Shown here: piece by piece, positions 23,993 through 31,648 of the stretch | How positions within the stretch are numbered: the first letter of the stretch is position 1 | Layout: every line of letters starts with the position of its first letter | From: CATQGW01 sp965242565 | GTDB taxonomy: Bacteria > Chloroflexota > Dehalococcoidia > Bin125 | Reading direction: 5' to 3' | Length of the DNA: 64,000 bases | NCBI GenBank assembly: GCA_965242565.1 | Contig: OZ251457.1 | Location: 1,674,001-1,738,000, forward strand | Position numbers and translations under genes: made by a program | Notes under the pieces: generated by a model | Databases searched by the model: none | The model's input: the letters and a program-made list of their open reading frames with translations, nothing else | Told to the model about the DNA's origin: nothing

Positions 23993-24507
23993 TCCGCTTT
24001 GCGCTTTTCGATCTTGCGCCCCTCGCGCTCTTCGAGCCGGCCGAGGGCGCGGCCCTTGTCGGGCGTGGGGTCGAGCCGGATGCCGTAGGCCTCGCGGCCT
24101 TCGTGGTCGGCGGGCAGGTACTCGGTGATGGGAAGACCTTCCTCATCGCAGAAGAGCAGTCAATGGCAGTACTTCCAGCGCTGCATCTCCTCGCACGGGC
24201 AGATCCAGGTGGAGGATTTGGCCTCTTCGGCCTTGTCCTCGTAGTAGTTGCAGGGGCAGAGCGGACGCCCGACCTCGTCGATGTGCTTGGCCAGGCCGAT
24301 CACCAGAAACTCGGTGATCTCTTCCTGCGGGTGCAGGTGCGTGCCGCTCTTGTTGGCGAAGTTGCGCACGAACTTCCACATCTTGTCGAGGTTCTTCTGC
24401 GAAGCCTGGGCGCGATCGTCGTCGCTGGGCTGCTCCACCTCCGGCATACCCTCGGCCTGATCGTCGACCCGATCGCTGGCCCGGTCGCTAGTTTGCTCGT
24501 CGGTCAT
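23986..24507 (-). CDS. ftrB: ferredoxin-thioredoxin reductase catalytic subunit, predicted selenoprotein
   Basis: Iron-sulfur protein that passes electrons from ferredoxin to thioredoxin disulfides. Residues 84-116 carry the family pattern CPC-X16-CPC-X8-CH-(UGA), in which the last position is normally Cys. In the Synechocystis enzyme that Cys (Cys87) forms the redox disulfide with the second Cys of the first CPC; the others bind the 4Fe-4S cluster. Here codon 116 is TGA (24162-24160). The frame continues for 57 codons with the conserved tail (LPITEYLPADHEGREAYG, DPTPDKGRAL) to TGA 23988-23986, giving 173 residues. A SECIS-like hairpin follows the UGA. The first ~40 residues are an acidic extension. 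ATG 24507 starts two bases after the PAC2 stop. Selenocysteine is the best reading; a nonsense mutation is less likely because the downstream frame is intact. Confidence 0.88.
24127..24147 (-). promoter_or_regulatory. bacterial SECIS-like element
   Basis: RNA hairpin starting 13 bases after the UGA codon: arms GAUG/CAUC and GGAA/UUCC, one bulged A, apical loop GGUC with its G residues 22-23 bases from the UGA. Loop and bulge layout match the E. coli fdhF SECIS upper stem, and the distance fits bacterial SECIS rules. It lies inside the coding frame, as expected in bacteria. Confidence 0.8.
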
Positions 24508-24509
24508 GG

Positions 24510-25400
24510 TCAGTTGTCCGAATCCTGGCGCTGACGGAGGAATTTTTCGAGGCCCTCAATCAGCTCGTCGGCGGAGGGCAGTTCGGACTCGATCGTCTGC
24601 TCTGGCGGCGGCGCGGCGCGTTCGAGCCGGGCCACGTAGTCGCGCAGCTCGTCGTTCTCCTGCAACGCCTCGTCGAGCTGCTGGTGGAAGTGGCCGATCG
24701 CGTCGTCCAACGGTTCAAGGTCCACCGGGACATCGATCATCTCGGCGACGACGCGGAGCAGGGCGTGCGCGCCGACCGGGTTGGTGATGCCGGGCAGATA
24801 GTGCGGCACCGCCGCCCAGAGCGAGACGCCGCCGATATTGTTGCGGCGGCAGTGGTCGTGGAACACGCCGACGATGCCGGAGGGGCCCTCAAAGCGCGAG
24901 GGGCGCATGTTGTAGCGCTCGGCCAGGGCGGGGCTGTTGGCCGAGCCGGTCACCGAAACGGGCTGGGTGTGCGGCGTGCCGGAGTTGACGGCGCCGAGGC
25001 TGATCACGAGCTTGGCGTCGATCGCCTCGACCAGCTCGGTCATCGCGCGCAGATAGCGCTTCCAGCGGTAGTGCGGTTCGATGCCGAAACCGACCACGAT
25101 GTCGCGCCCGCCGAGGTCGGCCGCGCCGCGCAGGTGGATGAAGTCGGTGCCGGGCCAGACGATCACCCGTTCGCCGTCGCGGTAGCGGGCCAGGGGGCGC
25201 GCTTCCGTAAAGTCGTAGAATTCCTCAGGGTCGATCGAGGCGAAGGGCGAGCCGCCCAGCTGCCGCGCCAGGAAATGGGCGGCGGTTGAGGCCGACTCGC
25301 CGGCGTCGTTCCAACCCTCCCAGGCGACGATCAGAATGGCGTCGCGCAAGTCGGGCAGCGACTCGATGGAAAGATCGGAGTGTTCGGAGATGTCAGCCAT
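24510..25400 (-). CDS. PAC2 family protein
   Basis: 296-residue PAC2 (proteasome assembly chaperone 2-like) domain protein: LRDAILIVAWEGWNDAGESAS, then GIEPHYRWKRYL and VSLWAAVPHYLPGITNPVGAHALL. Bacterial members occur in actinobacteria and Chloroflexota; their role is unclear. The C-terminal ~60 residues are helical and charged. It begins a PAC2-ftrB-rpsN minus-strand unit and is divergent from the methyltransferase at 25461. Confidence 0.88.
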   Translation of the reverse strand: MADISEHSDLSIESLPDLRDAILIVAWEGWNDAGESASTAAHFLARQLGGSPFASIDPEEFYDFTEARPLARYRDGERVIVWPGTDFIHLRGAADLGGRDIVVGFGIEPHYRWKRYLRAMTELVEAIDAKLVISLGAVNSGTPHTQPVSVTGSANSPALAERYNMRPSRFEGPSGIVGVFHDHCRRNNIGGVSLWAAVPHYLPGITNPVGAHALLRVVAEMIDVPVDLEPLDDAIGHFHQQLDEALQENDELRDYVARLERAAPPPEQTIESELPSADELIEGLEKFLRQRQDSDN

Positions 25401-25460
25401 GTCGTCAGTCTACTTGACGCTCCCGCTTGACGATCACCGCGGCGCCGGCGGAGGCGCGTC

Positions 25461-26288
25461 GTGAGCGACGCGGCGGCATTGAGCGCGGCTTGGGCCGAGG
25501 CGGTGCGGGGCAACCGCGAGCAGGCGGAACGGCTGCGCGAACAGCCGTCGAGCGGTGATCATTACGCCCCGATCGCCTCGATCTTCCGCGCGGATCCGAA
25601 TCGCGAGGGCGACGCGACGCTCGACGCGCTGCGGGAACTGGCGCGGCCCGACGATGTCTGGGTGGATGTCGGAGCGGGCGCAGGGCGGTTCGCCCTGGCG
25701 CTGGCGCGCTCGGTGCGGGAAGTGATCGCGATCGAGCCGAGCGCCGCGATGCGCGCGGAGTTCGAGGCGCTGCGGGCCGAGCATGGGATCGAGAACGCGC
25801 GGGCCCTGGACCAGCGCTGGCCGACGGACGAACCGCCGCGCGGCGATGTGGCGATGATCTCCCACGTGGGCTACGACATTGAGAAGATCGGCGCGTTTCT
25901 CGACACGCTGGAGCGAGCCGCCGCGCGGGAGTGCGTGGCCGTGCTGTTCGCGCAGGCGCCGGGCGTGCTCTTCCACGAACTGTGGCCGGCCGTGCATGGG
26001 GAGACGCAGGTGCCGCTGCCGGGGCTGAATGAGCTGGTCGCGCTGCTAGAGGCGCGCGGAGCGTCGTTGAATGTGCGGCGCTCACAGGCGCGGGACTGGA
26101 GCTTCGCCTCGCGCGAGGAGGCCGCGGCCGCCGCGCGGCGGCGATTGTGGATCGAATCCGACTCGCCTAAGCTGCCTGCGCTGGAAGCGGCGCTGGACGC
26201 GCTGTTGATCGGCAACGACGACGGAACGCTGGCGACACCGTCAACGATGACGCAGGGCATCGTTCGCTGGCGGGCTCGGCAGGGCTGA
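25461..26288 (+). CDS. class I SAM-dependent methyltransferase
   Basis: 275 residues. Motif I is VWVDVGAGAGRFALALA (about residues 66-82), followed by an acidic motif II end (VIAIEPSAAM). GTG start with GGAGG upstream. No recognition of the substrate is possible. It may be co-transcribed with the AhpD-like gene, which starts 20 bases after its stop. Confidence 0.85.
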   Translation: MSDAAALSAAWAEAVRGNREQAERLREQPSSGDHYAPIASIFRADPNREGDATLDALRELARPDDVWVDVGAGAGRFALALARSVREVIAIEPSAAMRAEFEALRAEHGIENARALDQRWPTDEPPRGDVAMISHVGYDIEKIGAFLDTLERAAARECVAVLFAQAPGVLFHELWPAVHGETQVPLPGLNELVALLEARGASLNVRRSQARDWSFASREEAAAAARRRLWIESDSPKLPALEAALDALLIGNDDGTLATPSTMTQGIVRWRARQG

Positions 26289-26307
26289 CCGGCAGAGGGA
26301 GCACGAA

Positions 26308-26907
26308 ATGAACCGAGTTGCACCGCTGAGCACCGACGAGCTGATCGCGCGCGCGCCGTATCTGCGGCCGATGGCCGACGCCGGCGCGACGCTGCCGACC
26401 AGTTTTCACGTGATGGCGCACCGCCCGCGCGTGCTGGAGCAGTTTCAGGGCTTCTTCGGCGCGATCATGCGGGAAGGGGATGTGGACCCCGGCCTCAAGC
26501 AGCTAATCGCGCATGTCGTCTCGCGCAGCGCCGGCTGCCGCTATTGCCAGGCGCACACCGGACATTTCGCCCACACCCTGGCGGGTGTGGAAATCGCAAA
26601 GATCGAGGCGGTCTGGGAGTTCGAGCAGTCGCCGCTCTACGACGAAGCGGAGCGCGTCGCCCTGCGTCTGGCGGCAGCCGCCGGCACGATTCCCAACGGC
26701 GCGACCGACGAGCATTTCGCCGAGCTGCATCGCCACTACAGCGAGAGCGAGATCGTGGAGATCGTCTCCGTCATCTCAATCTTCGGCTTCCTCAACCGCT
26801 TCAACGACACGCTCACCAACGACCTGGAGGACGACGCCATCGCCTTCGCCGCCGACCACCTCGCCCCCGCAGGCTGGCAAATCGGCAACCACGCCGCCGC
26901 CGACTAG
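26308..26907 (+). CDS. carboxymuconolactone decarboxylase/AhpD-like protein
   Basis: 199-residue helical protein of the AhpD-like superfamily with the redox pair C77/C80 and a nearby histidine (AGCRYCQAHTGHFAH). Such proteins act as peroxidase partners or decarboxylases. GGGAG upstream supports the ATG. The coding sequence stops directly before a repeat island. Confidence 0.88.
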   Translation: MNRVAPLSTDELIARAPYLRPMADAGATLPTSFHVMAHRPRVLEQFQGFFGAIMREGDVDPGLKQLIAHVVSRSAGCRYCQAHTGHFAHTLAGVEIAKIEAVWEFEQSPLYDEAERVALRLAAAAGTIPNGATDEHFAELHRHYSESEIVEIVSVISIFGFLNRFNDTLTNDLEDDAIAFAADHLAPAGWQIGNHAAAD

Positions 26908-26924
26908 AGCCTGTTCACACTTCC

Positions 26925-27345
26925 GTCATACCCACGCCGCCCCCACCGCCACACCCGCCCTCGCCGCGGAGCCTGCCCCCGGCTCGAACGGGGGTATCTC
27001 GACGCCAACAGCACCAACGCCGCACACATCACCACCCTCCCGCTATTCCCGCCGCCCCCCTTTCCCGTCATTCCCGCCCCCGAGCGGGAATCGGCCCCGA
27101 GCCGCCTCCGCCCTCCCGGCCGCCACCCTCCGTCGCCCCCGCCCCTGTCCGTCGCCCCAGACTCACCCTCCGTCGCCCCAGACTTGATCTGGGGCCCAAA
27201 CCAAACCCCCTCCGCAGTACCAAAGCCCCGAGCCACCGCCACCGCCCCTCCGCAAGCCATCCCGACACCCCGAACAAACCTGAACAACCCCGAACAAGGC
27301 CGAACAACCCCGAACAACCCCGAACGCAACCCAGACCACACAACC
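26925..27345. repeat. mosaic repeat island, plus orientation
   Basis: Contains ATACCC-type arms (26929-27000), ATTCCCGC/GCGGGAAT (27070-27091), a CCCCAGA half-site at 27155 and a full CCCCAGA/TCTGGGG hairpin (27176-27194). The AAACC..CCCCCTCCGCAGTACC segment follows, then a GAACAACCCC tandem stretch (27267-27332). Module order matches the islands at 28 and 35 kb. No gene seen. Confidence 0.85.
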
Positions 27346-27372
27346 CATTACCACATCGCACACCAGTTCGGA

Positions 27373-27378
27373 TACAAT
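27373..27378 (+). promoter_or_regulatory. -10 box for a probably leaderless gene
   Basis: TACAAT ends seven bases before ATG 27386, so transcription would start at or next to the initiation codon. No ribosome-binding site is visible between them. Confidence 0.5.
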
Positions 27379-27385
27379 CGCCCCC

Positions 27386-28159
27386 ATGCCCGCACTCGTC
27401 GACCACCAGCGACAACTCGCACGCGACGCCTACAGCGAATTCTGCGTCCAAAACCTCCAACGCCTCGGCACCGCCGACTCCGAATACGTCCGCCTCAATG
27501 CACTCAAACAACTCGCACGCATCGTCGGCATCGTCAGCCTCCTGCCCCAAATCCACGACCTCGCCGCCAACACCCGCTCCGAGTGGATCAGCTTCCAGGC
27601 CACCATCGTCATCGCCAACTACCTCCAACTGTTCAGCGACGCCGCCGCCGACAACCGACCCGAACCGCTCGGCCTCGACCTCGTCGAACAACTCGCCGTC
27701 CAGCGGCAACTCGAAGAAGAGCGCGCCAACCTCCCCCCTATCGACCCCGACGACCTCGCCTACTACCGCAGCGCCCTCTCCGACCCTCCCCAACCCACCC
27801 AACAACTCCCCGCCGACGCCGCCTCGGACGACGACACCGACGACGACCAACCCGCCAGCGATGACACCGACGACGACCAGCCCGCCGCTGACGACACCCC
27901 GGCCGTACAACCCGCCAACGCCGACGACGACCAACCGACCGAACAGCCCCCGGCCGCCGACCACGCCGCCGGCGCCCGCAACGCCGCACAACCCGCCGAC
28001 AACGCTCAGCCCGACGACCACACCGACCAGCCGGAGCCGCCGAGGCCCGCCGCGGACCAGCCCGAAGCAATCGAGCGCCTCTTCCAACAAGCCGAGCAAC
28101 TCGTCGACCGCCTCGCCTCCCAACCTGACCCCGACCTCGACCTCGATCCCCCCACCTGA
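27386..28159 (+). CDS. unrecognised protein with acidic low-complexity tail
   Basis: 257 residues. Residues 1-~130 look like a helical globular domain (QRQLARDAYSEFCVQNLQRL, YVRLNALKQLARIVGIVSLL, ISFQATIVIANYLQLF). Residues ~130-235 are Asp/Pro/Ala/Gln-rich, with DDDTDDDQPA repeats, and a short amphipathic helix follows. Codons end almost always in C, which marks a real coding frame. It sits alone between two repeat islands and seems leaderless. I do not recognise the family. Confidence 0.7.
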   Translation: MPALVDHQRQLARDAYSEFCVQNLQRLGTADSEYVRLNALKQLARIVGIVSLLPQIHDLAANTRSEWISFQATIVIANYLQLFSDAAADNRPEPLGLDLVEQLAVQRQLEEERANLPPIDPDDLAYYRSALSDPPQPTQQLPADAASDDDTDDDQPASDDTDDDQPAADDTPAVQPANADDDQPTEQPPAADHAAGARNAAQPADNAQPDDHTDQPEPPRPAADQPEAIERLFQQAEQLVDRLASQPDPDLDLDPPT

Positions 28160-28169
28160 CCCCGCCCCA

Positions 28170-28440
28170 AGTTCCGTCGCCCCAGACTTGATCTGGAGCC
28201 TGCCCCAGACTTGATCTGGGGGCCCAAACCCAACCCCCTTCGCAGTACAAAAGCCCCGAGCCCACCGCCAACCTCCCTCCACAGGCCACCCCGACACCCC
28301 CGAACAAACCTGAACAAGGCTGAACAAATCCGAACAAGGCCGACCAAACCCGACCACCTAAAATCGCCCCGACCAGATATATCCCAGTCCAAACCACCCC
28401 CAACCACCCCTGAACAACCCCGACCAACCGCCGACGGCGG
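28170..28440. repeat. mosaic repeat island, plus orientation
   Basis: A degenerate and a perfect CCCCAGA/TCTGGGG hairpin (28180-28198, 28203-28221) are followed by the AAACCCAACCCCCTTCGCAG segment. A GAACAAACC/GACCAAACC tandem stretch (28299-28360) and GACCAGATATA come next, the same module order as at 27 kb. No gene seen up to the SDR stop at 28461. Confidence 0.85.
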
Positions 28441-28460
28441 CCGACTTGCGTGAGCAGCCC

Positions 28461-29354
28461 CTAGCGCGGTTTGGCCGGCGGCTCTTCTACGCCCTTGAAA
28501 AACGCCGCGCGGTAGAGATTCGCGTCGCCGCGCAGGCGCTCCTCCCATTCCAGGTCGGTCATCGCTTCGCGCAGGCGGATGGTCTGCACCGTGTCCTCGC
28601 CGACAGGCCAGCGCATCGGCAGCTGTTGGACGAGCTCAACAATGTCGGCGACGGCGGTGGCAACGCTGCGCGAGCCGGGCCGGGTAGCGGCGCGCTTGCG
28701 GAACTCGGCGAGCGCGTGCTCGGCCGACTGCTGGTAGACGCTGCGGCCCTCGCGGATGGCGGCGGCTACATCAAGGTTGGTGGTCTGCCAGTCGCTGCGG
28801 TACATCCCGGGTTCGAGGATCGTCACGTCCACGCCCCAGCGCGAGACCTCGTAGCGCAGCGCCTCCGACATCGCCTCCACCGCCCACTTGCTGGCCGCAT
28901 ACAGCCCCATCAGCGGACCGACGATCCGCCCGGCCAGCGAGGAGACATTGATGATCTTGCCCGCGCGCTGCTCGCGCATCGTCGGCAGCAACGCCTGCGC
29001 GACCCGAATCTGACCCACGAAATTGGTGTCCATCTGGCGCAGGATTTCGTCCTCGCCGAGGTCCTCGATCGGCCCGTAGAGGCCGTAGCCGGCGTTGTTG
29101 AAGAGCGCGTCGATCCGCCCGAAGCGCTCGCGCGCGCCCCGCGCCGCCGCGTCGATCGAGGCGCGGTCGGTCACATCGCAGCGCAGCACGGCGACGCGAT
29201 CGGGGTCCAGCGCCTGCACCGCCGCGCCGTCGCGATCGGGGTTGCGCATCGTCGCCGCCACGCGGTGCCCGCGGGCGATGAGCTCCTCGGCGGCGGCGAA
29301 GCCGAAGCCGCGCGACGCGCCGGTGATGAACACGACCTGATCCTCAAGTACCAT
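28461..29354 (-). CDS. short-chain dehydrogenase/reductase
   Basis: Classical SDR of 297 residues: cofactor motif GASRGFG (12-18), NNAG (86-89), catalytic Ser139, Tyr152 and Lys156 (YAASK). The Arg-containing segment after strand 2 (TMRNPDRDG) suggests NADP. The C-terminal ~80 residues extend the core. Divergent from the ZnuB-type permease. Substrate unknown. Confidence 0.9.
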   Translation of the reverse strand: MVLEDQVVFITGASRGFGFAAAEELIARGHRVAATMRNPDRDGAAVQALDPDRVAVLRCDVTDRASIDAAARGARERFGRIDALFNNAGYGLYGPIEDLGEDEILRQMDTNFVGQIRVAQALLPTMREQRAGKIINVSSLAGRIVGPLMGLYAASKWAVEAMSEALRYEVSRWGVDVTILEPGMYRSDWQTTNLDVAAAIREGRSVYQQSAEHALAEFRKRAATRPGSRSVATAVADIVELVQQLPMRWPVGEDTVQTIRLREAMTDLEWEERLRGDANLYRAAFFKGVEEPPAKPR

Positions 29355-29458
29355 GTGTGCAACCTCCAGACTGGCGGGGATGTGTCGGTGCGGGACTTGA
29401 GGGTAGCTGGACGGCGTCCGTGTCCGGACGCGCCGCGCCGTGTGCGCCGGCGCGGCTG

Positions 29459-30334
29459 ATGGACTGGCTCACCGATCCGTGGCAGTTCGAGTTCATGCGG
29501 CGTGCGCTGCTGGCGGGCGTGATCGTCAGCGTGGCGGCGTCGGTGGTCGGTCCCTTCGTGGTGCGCAAAGGGCTGGCCTTTCTGGGCGACGCGGTGGCGC
29601 ATACGCAGCTGGCGGGGGCAGCAGTGGCGCTGGTGCTGGGCGGCGGGGTGCTGATGATCACATTCGGCGCGGGCGTGGCGGCGGTGCTGACGGCGCTGGG
29701 CGTGGCGCTGCTGACGATGCGCGCGCGGATTCGCGCGGATACGGCGATCGGGCTGATGTTCGCGGGCTTCTTCGCGCTGGGGGTGGTGCTGATCAGCCGT
29801 CAGCGGACCTTCGCGCTGGATCTCGGTTCGCTGCTGGTGGGCAACATCCTCGGCGCGGGAACGAGCGAGCTGATCGCGATGGGCGTGCTGGCCGGTGTGA
29901 TCGTGCTGCTCGGCGCGCTCTTCTTTCACGAGCTGCGGTTCGTGGCCTACGACCCGGAGATGGCGTCGGTGAGCGGCGTGCCGGTGACAGCGGTGCAGGT
30001 CGGGCTGCTGGTGCTGGTGGCGCTGGCGGCGGTCGTCGCGTTCCGACTGGTGGGGATCGTGCTGGCCGTGGCGGTGCTGGTGGCGCCGGCGACGACGGCG
30101 ACGCTGCTGACGCGGCGGCTGCTCAGCTCGATGGTGCTCACGGGGCTGGCGGGAATCGTCGCGACGGTGCTCGGGCTGTACCTGTCGTACCACGCGAATC
30201 TGGCGGCGGGGCCGTCGATCGTGCTGGTCTCGGTGGTGACGGTGGCGCTGGCGTTCGTCGCATCGCCGCGCGGTCTGCTGCGCAGCCTGCGCCGCGAGCA
30301 GCGGACGCCGAGCGAGCATCACGAGCCGGGTTAG
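29459..30334 (+). CDS. metal (Zn/Mn) ABC transporter permease
   Basis: 291-residue ZnuB/MntB-type membrane protein with about eight hydrophobic segments: VVRKGLAFLGDAVAHTQLAGAAVAL, GLMFAGFFALGVVLIS, VGIVLAVAVLVAPATTATLL. The frame is open from 29357, but family alignment favours ATG 29459. No ATPase gene lies beside it. The matching binding protein is probably the large zinc lipoprotein at 31649-34120. Its stop is seven bases from the convergent orn stop. Confidence 0.88.
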   Translation: MDWLTDPWQFEFMRRALLAGVIVSVAASVVGPFVVRKGLAFLGDAVAHTQLAGAAVALVLGGGVLMITFGAGVAAVLTALGVALLTMRARIRADTAIGLMFAGFFALGVVLISRQRTFALDLGSLLVGNILGAGTSELIAMGVLAGVIVLLGALFFHELRFVAYDPEMASVSGVPVTAVQVGLLVLVALAAVVAFRLVGIVLAVAVLVAPATTATLLTRRLLSSMVLTGLAGIVATVLGLYLSYHANLAAGPSIVLVSVVTVALAFVASPRGLLRSLRREQRTPSEHHEPG

Positions 30335-30341
30335 CGAGCGG

Positions 30342-30893
30342 TCAGCGCGGCGGCGCGCGGAAGATCTGTTGGCGGTACCAGCGCAACTCGTCGATGCTCT
30401 CGCGGATGTCGTCCAGTGCGCGATGCCGCTCGTGCTTGGCGAACGGTTCGAGATCGGGGTACCAGCGCGTCGCCAGTTCTTTGACGGTGCTGACGTCGAC
30501 GATGCGGTAGTGCAGCCAGTCGTAGATGCGGGGCATTTGGCGTCGGATGAAGGCGCGGTCCTGGTGGACGGAGTTGCCGCAGAGCGGGGATGTGCGCTCC
30601 AGTGTCCACTCGGCGAGGAATTCGAGGATTTCGTCTTCGGCCTGTTTGATATCGGTCGCGGAGTCGCGGACGCGCCTGGCGAGGCCGGAGTTGCCGTGGG
30701 TGCGGCGGTTCCAGGCGTTCATCAGGTTGAGTTCGGTTTCCGTGCGGCTGACGGCGATTTCGGGGCCGTGGGCGACGATTTCCAGCTGGCTGTCGGTGAT
30801 CAGCACGGCGGCTTCGATGATGACGTCGCGATCGGGGTCAAGCCCGGTCATTTCGAGGTCGATCCAGATCATATGATCGCGCGCGCGCGGCAT
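30342..30893 (-). CDS. orn: oligoribonuclease
   Basis: 3'-5' exoribonuclease that removes dinucleotides, 183 residues, DEDDh family: D12/E14 in IWIDLEMTGLD, CGNSVHQDRAFI, and HRALDDIRESI with the catalytic His-Asp. It starts four bases after the PIN-domain gene stop, so it probably belongs to the same transcript. Confidence 0.95.
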   Translation of the reverse strand: MPRARDHMIWIDLEMTGLDPDRDVIIEAAVLITDSQLEIVAHGPEIAVSRTETELNLMNAWNRRTHGNSGLARRVRDSATDIKQAEDEILEFLAEWTLERTSPLCGNSVHQDRAFIRRQMPRIYDWLHYRIVDVSTVKELATRWYPDLEPFAKHERHRALDDIRESIDELRWYRQQIFRAPPR

Positions 30894-30897
30894 CGGC

Positions 30898-31296
30898 TCA
30901 GCGATTCGCGGGGATAGTTTGCAGCGGACCGGACCAGTTGAGGATCTTGCGGTCTCGCGTGACCAGCCGGTGGCCTTCCATCGCAGTGGCGACGATCAGT
31001 CGGTCGGCTGGGTCGCCAGGCAAACCCTCCAAGAAGCCGGCGCGGATGCAGATTTCAGGCGTCGGAGTCAGAAACTCATAGCCCTCCTCTCGAAATGTCG
31101 CGTAGACACTTGTCGGATCGACTTGAGGCGGCAAGCGATCCTTGCTGCGCAGCATCGCGAGCTCCCAGAGTGAGATAACCGAGACGCCAGCGTTGCCGGC
31201 GCGTCGCGCCTCTTCGATCATTGCCCGGGTCAGCGGACCGAGCAGCGGATCTCCGGTGACCAGCCAGATCACGACATTGGTGTCGAGCAGAATCAC
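30898..31296 (-). CDS. PIN-domain toxin, VapC family
   Basis: 132-residue ribonuclease-type PIN domain: D5 (MILLDTNVVIW), E45 (SLWELAML), D95/D98 (GDPADRLIVATA) and a later Asp in TRDRKI. The start overlaps the upstream small gene by ATGA, typical of toxin-antitoxin pairs. It likely cleaves RNA when unbound. Confidence 0.88.
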   Translation of the reverse strand: MILLDTNVVIWLVTGDPLLGPLTRAMIEEARRAGNAGVSVISLWELAMLRSKDRLPPQVDPTSVYATFREEGYEFLTPTPEICIRAGFLEGLPGDPADRLIVATAMEGHRLVTRDRKILNWSGPLQTIPANR

Positions 31297-31604
31297 TCGG
31301 CGCGATCCGTCCCGCCCCCGTAGATGTTTTGCAGCTTGCGTTGTGCGAACTCCTCGAGCTCGTCGTCGGTGAAGACCGGGGACAAGACATCCCCGGCGAC
31401 TTTGACGTTCTCAAACCCCGGCCAGGGTTGGGGCGGAGGTTCCTCAAACGCCAAGAGGATCGACGTCTGCCCGTCGCGCTTCTCCACGGCGATCTCACCG
31501 CCGCATGCGATCAGCTCATCAACGAGCCGCATGCAGCTCTCCCGGAATTCCGCTGCGCTCTCGGTCACCGTGCCGTCGCTCAGCCGGTAGTATGGGATTG
31601 CCAT
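31293..31604 (-). CDS. putative antitoxin partner of the PIN-domain protein
   Basis: 103 residues, acidic C-terminus (FTDDELEEFAQRKLQNIYGG). The N-terminal region YYRLSDGTVTESAAEFRESCMRL might be a DNA-binding ribbon-helix-helix or Phd-like fold; I cannot tell which. ATG 31604 has GGAGGAG seven bases upstream. The antitoxin role rests on size and four-base overlap with the toxin. Confidence 0.65.
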   Translation of the reverse strand: MAIPYYRLSDGTVTESAAEFRESCMRLVDELIACGGEIAVEKRDGQTSILLAFEEPPPQPWPGFENVKVAGDVLSPVFTDDELEEFAQRKLQNIYGGGTDRAE

Positions 31605-31648
31605 GCGCACTCTCCTCCGGCAGCCACGATACCAAGCCGGGCGGGCGA

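Noticed and set aside
24160..24162. Ordinary stop codon of a 115-residue FTR protein
   Set aside because: It would remove the essential second Cys of CHC and the conserved tail, which is intact in frame for 57 codons.
31293..31604. Firm VapB call for the small gene
   Set aside because: No clear AbrB, RHH or Phd motif can be read; only gene order supports an antitoxin role.
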